From Spirochaetales bacterium Spiro_01 (GTDB taxonomy: Bacteria > Spirochaetota > Spirochaetia > Sphaerochaetales > Sphaerochaetaceae): a DNA stretch of 7,946 bases. The translations under genes and the position numbers were made by a program. Positions 5,960 through 7,946 of the stretch are shown here, piece after piece. The notes under the pieces were generated by a model. The model saw only the letters and a program-made list of their open reading frames with translations. It was not told where the DNA came from and searched no databases. The stretch lies in contig LVBC01000265.1 in the NCBI GenBank assembly GCA_001604265.1, positions 1-7,946 on the forward strand, written 5' to 3'. Each line of letters opens with the position of its first letter. Within the stretch, counting starts at the first letter, position 1.

Positions 5960-6697
5960 TTATTTCTTTCTGTTAACATCAATAAGGCGACCAACTCCCA
6001 CTATCTTCTCAGTTCCTCTGTGGTGAGCATCCTCGCAGCCGTTCCAGCTCTTGTCCCTGTTCTCGCTCTTGTACTTCTGGCTCATCCAGAGAACATCCTT
6101 CTGGACCCTCTCGAGGTTCCTCTCCAGAAGCGCCGAAACAAGCCTTATGAATTCGGCCAGGGTCTCGCCCTTTATTACAGATGGCGCATAGTGGACCAGC
6201 TGGATTGTATGGTGCGTACAGAAGCCCTTGCTCTGCGATAGAGCTGTCCTGAAGTCACTATCCGACTCGAAGAGGGCTGCTACAGTAGAACAGTAGCGGT
6301 CCAGCCTCTTCTCCATATGCTCGCAGACAAGACACCCCTTCTCCCTTTCGAGGATCGCCTCCTCGAGCTTCTCGAAATTCTTCTGGGCCTTTCTGGCACT
6401 GCCTGACGAGGCCACCTTCTCGAAGAGGGGTCTGAATAGTCCCTTGCTCTCCTCGTAGTATGTATCGAGAACAAGAGAAAGCGGCTGCGCCTTGTTCATT
6501 GCAGCAAGGTCGAGAAAGTGCTTGCCACAGAATCCTGTCCTGTTTATCTGCACACGGATTTCCGGGACCATGACTGCAGGTCCGAGGTAATATCTGAGAC
6601 TGTCCTCCTCTGCTCTCTTCATGAGGTCGCAGATGAAGCATTCACTATCCGATCTGATACCATCCCATACAGGAATCGTCTCCAGTACTTCTTTCAT
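5960..6697 (-). CDS. DUF6062-like protein with two CxxC...CxxH zinc-type sites
   Basis: A 245-aa soluble protein without signal peptide or membrane segments. Two similar metal-ligand sets are visible: C20-F-I-C23 with C57-G-K-H60, and C122-L-V-C125 with C160-T-H-H163. Each set pairs a CxxC with a CxxH about 35 residues later, as in DUF6062-type proteins of Firmicutes and spirochaetes, and suggests an internal duplication each half of which binds a structural zinc. Mostly helical segments separate them (82-120, 176-205). Near the C-terminus a short GCEDAHHRGTEKIVG (220-234) resembles the conserved end of the family. The function of the family is not known to me. The ATG at 6697 has no Shine-Dalgarno, but TAAGCT ends six bases upstream. 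It lies 85 bases upstream of the beta-helix start with no terminator between, so partial co-transcription is likely. Confidence 0.8.
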   Translation of the reverse strand: MKEVLETIPVWDGIRSDSECFICDLMKRAEEDSLRYYLGPAVMVPEIRVQINRTGFCGKHFLDLAAMNKAQPLSLVLDTYYEESKGLFRPLFEKVASSGSARKAQKNFEKLEEAILEREKGCLVCEHMEKRLDRYCSTVAALFESDSDFRTALSQSKGFCTHHTIQLVHYAPSVIKGETLAEFIRLVSALLERNLERVQKDVLWMSQKYKSENRDKSWNGCEDAHHRGTEKIVGVGRLIDVNRKK

Positions 6698-6703
6698 GAA
6701 GAT

Positions 6704-6731
6704 AGCTTACCATCTTGCAGTCTGGATTGAA
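6704..6731 (-). promoter_or_regulatory. Candidate leaderless promoter of the DUF6062-like gene
   Basis: On the minus strand TAAGCT (6709-6704) precedes the ATG at 6697 by six bases (ATCTTC). TTCAAT (6731-6726) lies 16 bp upstream as a weak -35. There is no Shine-Dalgarno. Support comes mainly from the recurrent geometry in this window. Confidence 0.33.
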
Positions 6732-6759
6732 AAACCTTTTGAGCATTTCAATTGAAAAA
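6726..6759. repeat. Direct repeat of ATTGAAAAA with an embedded palindrome between divergent genes
   Basis: ATTGAAAAA occurs at 6726-6734 and again at 6751-6759, 25 bp apart. The second copy overlaps a perfect 12-bp palindrome, TTTCAATTGAAA (6746-6757), that contains the -35 of the plus-strand barrel gene; the first copy covers the weak -35 proposed for the minus-strand gene. The arrangement could be a shared operator, but AT-rich words like this also arise by chance. Confidence 0.4.
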
Positions 6760-6780
6760 TGCATCGATGACAGTTAACAT
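6752..6780 (+). promoter_or_regulatory. Promoter of the outer-membrane barrel gene, leaderless spacing
   Basis: TTGAAA (6752-6757), a 17-bp spacer and TAACAT (6775-6780) are followed by seven bases (CACTCTC) and the ATG at 6788. The expected start of transcription is at or beside the start codon, and no Shine-Dalgarno is present. Confidence 0.65.
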
Positions 6781-6787
6781 CACTCTC

Positions 6788-7408
6788 ATGAAGAGAATTG
6801 TTTCCGCACTTGCCATTTTCCTCATTGTACTTTCCTGCACCTTTGCATCCGACTCGTATATGGGTGGCTCCCTGGCACTGGGATACGGATTTTCATACAG
6901 CAAGCTGAGCTATGCAGGAATAAAGGAGGATGGAGCAATCCACACCTTCACAGTCGATCCGACGGCAAAGTTCGGACACTTCTTCGGTGCTCTCGGCTTC
7001 GAATACTTTCTCAAGTGCAATACGATGTTCCTGAAGTTCGATGATGAGTGGGATTACGACAGCGACACCTACGATTACGATACCAATATCGATACGGGCA
7101 TCTATGCCGCCTACAGGCGCCCACTTACAGAGAAGACAGGTTATATCCTCTCTGCAGGCCCCTCCTTCGACTACTTCGAAAGCTCTGTCGATGGCAGAAA
7201 GGAAAAGATATTCTTCCTGAAGGTCGGAGCCTCTGCAAAGATGTACAGAAGAATCTTTGCCCACCTTGTCCTCTTCTATGGTCTGGATGTCTCTGCACCT
7301 ATCTGGTCCGATGTCGAAGTAAAGGTGGGAGGCACCGAGCAGACATCGACCATCGAGGTCTATGGTGTCCACGTATCTCCTTTTGTGGGCGCGGCCTTCA
7401 GCTACTGA
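6788..7408 (+). CDS. Small outer-membrane beta-barrel candidate
   Basis: A 206-aa exported protein that I do not recognise as a named family. Residues 1-21 (MKRIVSALAIFLIVLSCTFAS) form a signal peptide with cleavage likely after FAS; the C17 in IVLSC could instead be a relaxed spirochaete-type lipobox. The mature part is rich in alternating aromatic/small strands with glycine turns (GGSLALGYGFSYSKLSY, GHFFGALGFEYF, TGIYAAYRR, GYILSAGPSFDYF, FFLKVGASAKMYR, AHLVLFYGLDVS, YGVHVSPFVGAAFSY), consistent with about eight to ten transmembrane beta-strands. It ends in Tyr, as expected of a C-terminal beta-signal recognised by the BAM complex. A strongly acidic loop (DDEWDYDSDTYDYDTNID, 85-102) is probably surface-exposed or metal-binding. 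The start at 6788 is preferred over an in-frame TTG at 6752, which is the -35 of the promoter. No terminator with a U-tract follows before proS. Confidence 0.75.
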   Translation: MKRIVSALAIFLIVLSCTFASDSYMGGSLALGYGFSYSKLSYAGIKEDGAIHTFTVDPTAKFGHFFGALGFEYFLKCNTMFLKFDDEWDYDSDTYDYDTNIDTGIYAAYRRPLTEKTGYILSAGPSFDYFESSVDGRKEKIFFLKVGASAKMYRRIFAHLVLFYGLDVSAPIWSDVEVKVGGTEQTSTIEVYGVHVSPFVGAAFSY

Positions 7409-7439
7409 TCCAAGCAGATGGTAGCGATCAAAACGGTAC

Positions 7440-7455
7440 TTCACCTTTAGGTGAA
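7440..7455. repeat. Palindrome upstream of proS
   Basis: TTCACCT (7440-7446) and AGGTGAA (7449-7455) are perfectly complementary around a 2-base centre. GGT (7436-7438) and ACC (7456-7458) could extend the stem past a 2-base bulge. No U-tract follows, so it is not a typical intrinsic terminator for the barrel gene. It ends 8 bp before a second palindrome over the proS -35, suggesting a regulatory site. Confidence 0.5.
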
Positions 7456-7463
7456 ACCCACTC

Positions 7464-7483
7464 TTGTTGATAATTAGCAACAA
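7464..7483. repeat. 20-bp near-perfect palindrome over the proS -35 box
   Basis: TTGTTG (7464-7469) and CAACAA (7478-7483) flank a TAATTA core; nine of ten base pairs match, the exception being A7470 with G7477. The palindrome contains the whole -35 hexamer TTGATA (7467-7472), so a protein bound here would be expected to block RNA polymerase. Confidence 0.5.
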
Positions 7484-7495
7484 AAGTGGTATTAA
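7467..7495 (+). promoter_or_regulatory. Promoter of proS
   Basis: TTGATA (7467-7472), a 17-bp spacer and TATTAA (7490-7495) make a near-consensus sigma-70-type promoter. Transcription should start near 7502, giving a leader of about 25 bases. The AAAGGA in it (7504-7509) lies about 17 bases before the ATG, too far for a normal Shine-Dalgarno. The space is far too short for a T-box, and I see no T-box sequence. Confidence 0.65.
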
Positions 7496-7526
7496 GGGTA
7501 ACGAAAGGAAATAACGGTTTATTATC

Positions 7527-7946
7527 ATGAGAATGTCACAAATGTTTTCCAGGACCCTCAGAGAGGCTCCTACCGGTGCAGATACAAAGGGTTACGAATA
7601 CCTTCTGAGAGCAGGCTATATCAGACAGATGGGTGCAGGAATCTTCTCGCTGCTTCCACTCGGCTTCAGGGCAACACAGAAGATCTCCACGATCATCCGC
7701 GAGGAGATGAATGCCATTGGCGCAGAAGAGATCCAGATGCCGGTCGTGAACACAGCAGATATCTGGAAGGAGACCGGAAGATACTACTCCATCGACAAGG
7801 AGATGAGCCGCTTCCAGGATAGGGCCGGCAGGGACATGGTCCTTGCAATGACCCATGAGGAGGCAGTCACCGACCTGGCAAGGGGAGAGATCGACTCCTA
7901 CAAGAGACTCCCTCTGCTCGTATATCAGCTCCAGACCAAGTGGAGA
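7527..7946 (+). CDS. proS: Prolyl-tRNA synthetase, N-terminal part (cut by window end)
   Basis: The first 140 codons of a class II aminoacyl-tRNA synthetase that charges tRNA-Pro with proline in the cytoplasm; the gene runs off the right edge in frame. The N-terminus MRMSQMFSRTLREAPTGAD and LLRAGYIRQMGAGIFSLLPLG (27-47) match bacterial-type ProRS (E. coli begins MRTSQ). Motif 1 spans about 50-75 and ends in QMPVV with its invariant Pro at 72. The proline-pocket loop T109-H-E111 is present (AMTHEEAVTD), and QTKWR (136-140) is the beginning of motif 2. The editing (INS) domain, motif 3 and the anticodon-binding domain lie outside the window. The start at 7527 is chosen because MRMSQ aligns with known ProRS starts; ATG 7533, preceded by TATTAT at 7-bp distance, is an alternative. 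Confidence 0.95.
   Translation, partial: MRMSQMFSRTLREAPTGADTKGYEYLLRAGYIRQMGAGIFSLLPLGFRATQKISTIIREEMNAIGAEEIQMPVVNTADIWKETGRYYSIDKEMSRFQDRAGRDMVLAMTHEEAVTDLARGEIDSYKRLPLLVYQLQTKWR

Noticed and set aside
5965..6783. GTTAACATC present near 5972 and at 6773 as a possible repeat element
   Set aside because: Only nine bases; one copy is inside a coding end and the other in a promoter, so chance is the simplest explanation.
7409..7526. T-box riboswitch or intrinsic terminator before proS
   Set aside because: Only 118 bases, no T-box consensus, and neither palindrome is followed by a U-tract.
6893..7528. A 211-codon minus-strand frame opposite the barrel gene
   Set aside because: Antisense to a protein with signal peptide, promoter and beta-barrel pattern; no start signal of its own.
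7520..7535. Leaderless start of proS at ATG 7533 as the main start
   Set aside because: Geometry fits, but MRMSQ at 7527 aligns better with known ProRS N-termini and a better promoter lies upstream, so it is kept only as an alternative.

Overview
The window is about 7.9 kb with moderate GC and densely packed genes. It carries seven complete protein genes and the first 140 codons of an eighth. I see no RNA gene, insertion sequence, CRISPR array or phage gene. An outer-membrane-barrel-like protein and spirochaete-like lipoprotein-style signal peptides suggest a diderm bacterium. The family mix (DUF6062-type zinc protein, Cthe_2159-type beta-helix, FG-GAP propeller) would fit a host-associated or anaerobic Spirochaetota member such as a Sphaerochaeta relative. 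That assignment is an inference from style and is not proven here.

Layout. On the minus strand, a two-gene operon (3531 to 123) encodes a 670-aa LamG-like/beta-propeller protein resembling polysaccharide lyases of the rhamnogalacturonan type, followed by a class-C-beta-lactamase-fold serine hydrolase. The hydrolase starts at TTG, has a clear Shine-Dalgarno inside the upstream gene, and the operon ends at a plausible terminator (45-98). Neither protein has a signal peptide. On the plus strand, divergent from this, lie an OsmC-family protein (3729-4109) and a small protein that looks like a degenerate PD-(D/E)XK nuclease (4113-4685). Converging on them on the minus strand are a secreted Cthe_2159-like beta-helix protein (5874-4672) and, upstream of it, a DUF6062-like double zinc-site protein (6697-5960). 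Divergent again on the plus strand are a small outer-membrane beta-barrel candidate (6788-7408) and prolyl-tRNA synthetase (7527 to the window end).

How the genes may work together: the propeller protein and the serine hydrolase are almost certainly co-expressed and cytoplasmic. They could process imported plant-polysaccharide (pectin-like) fragments, and the exported beta-helix protein belongs to a family known to bind acidic polysaccharides. This is a hypothesis, since the other genes do not belong to an obvious pathway.

The most unusual signal is regulatory. Five of the six transcript-leading genes (starts 3531, 3729, 5874, 6697, 6788) have no usable Shine-Dalgarno but carry a TANNNT -10-like hexamer ending exactly 6 or 7 bases before the ATG. 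Two of them also have a good -35 at 17-bp spacing. This is the signature of leaderless mRNAs. The clearest internal operon gene (1517) instead has a canonical Shine-Dalgarno. In the two strongest cases the TTG of the -35 is in frame and would mislead a gene caller into a start 12 codons too early. Other regulatory structures are tandem palindromes over the proS promoter, a terminator encoded inside the opposing gene's basic tail, and a hairpin with terminator polarity in the divergent region at 3651-3685.
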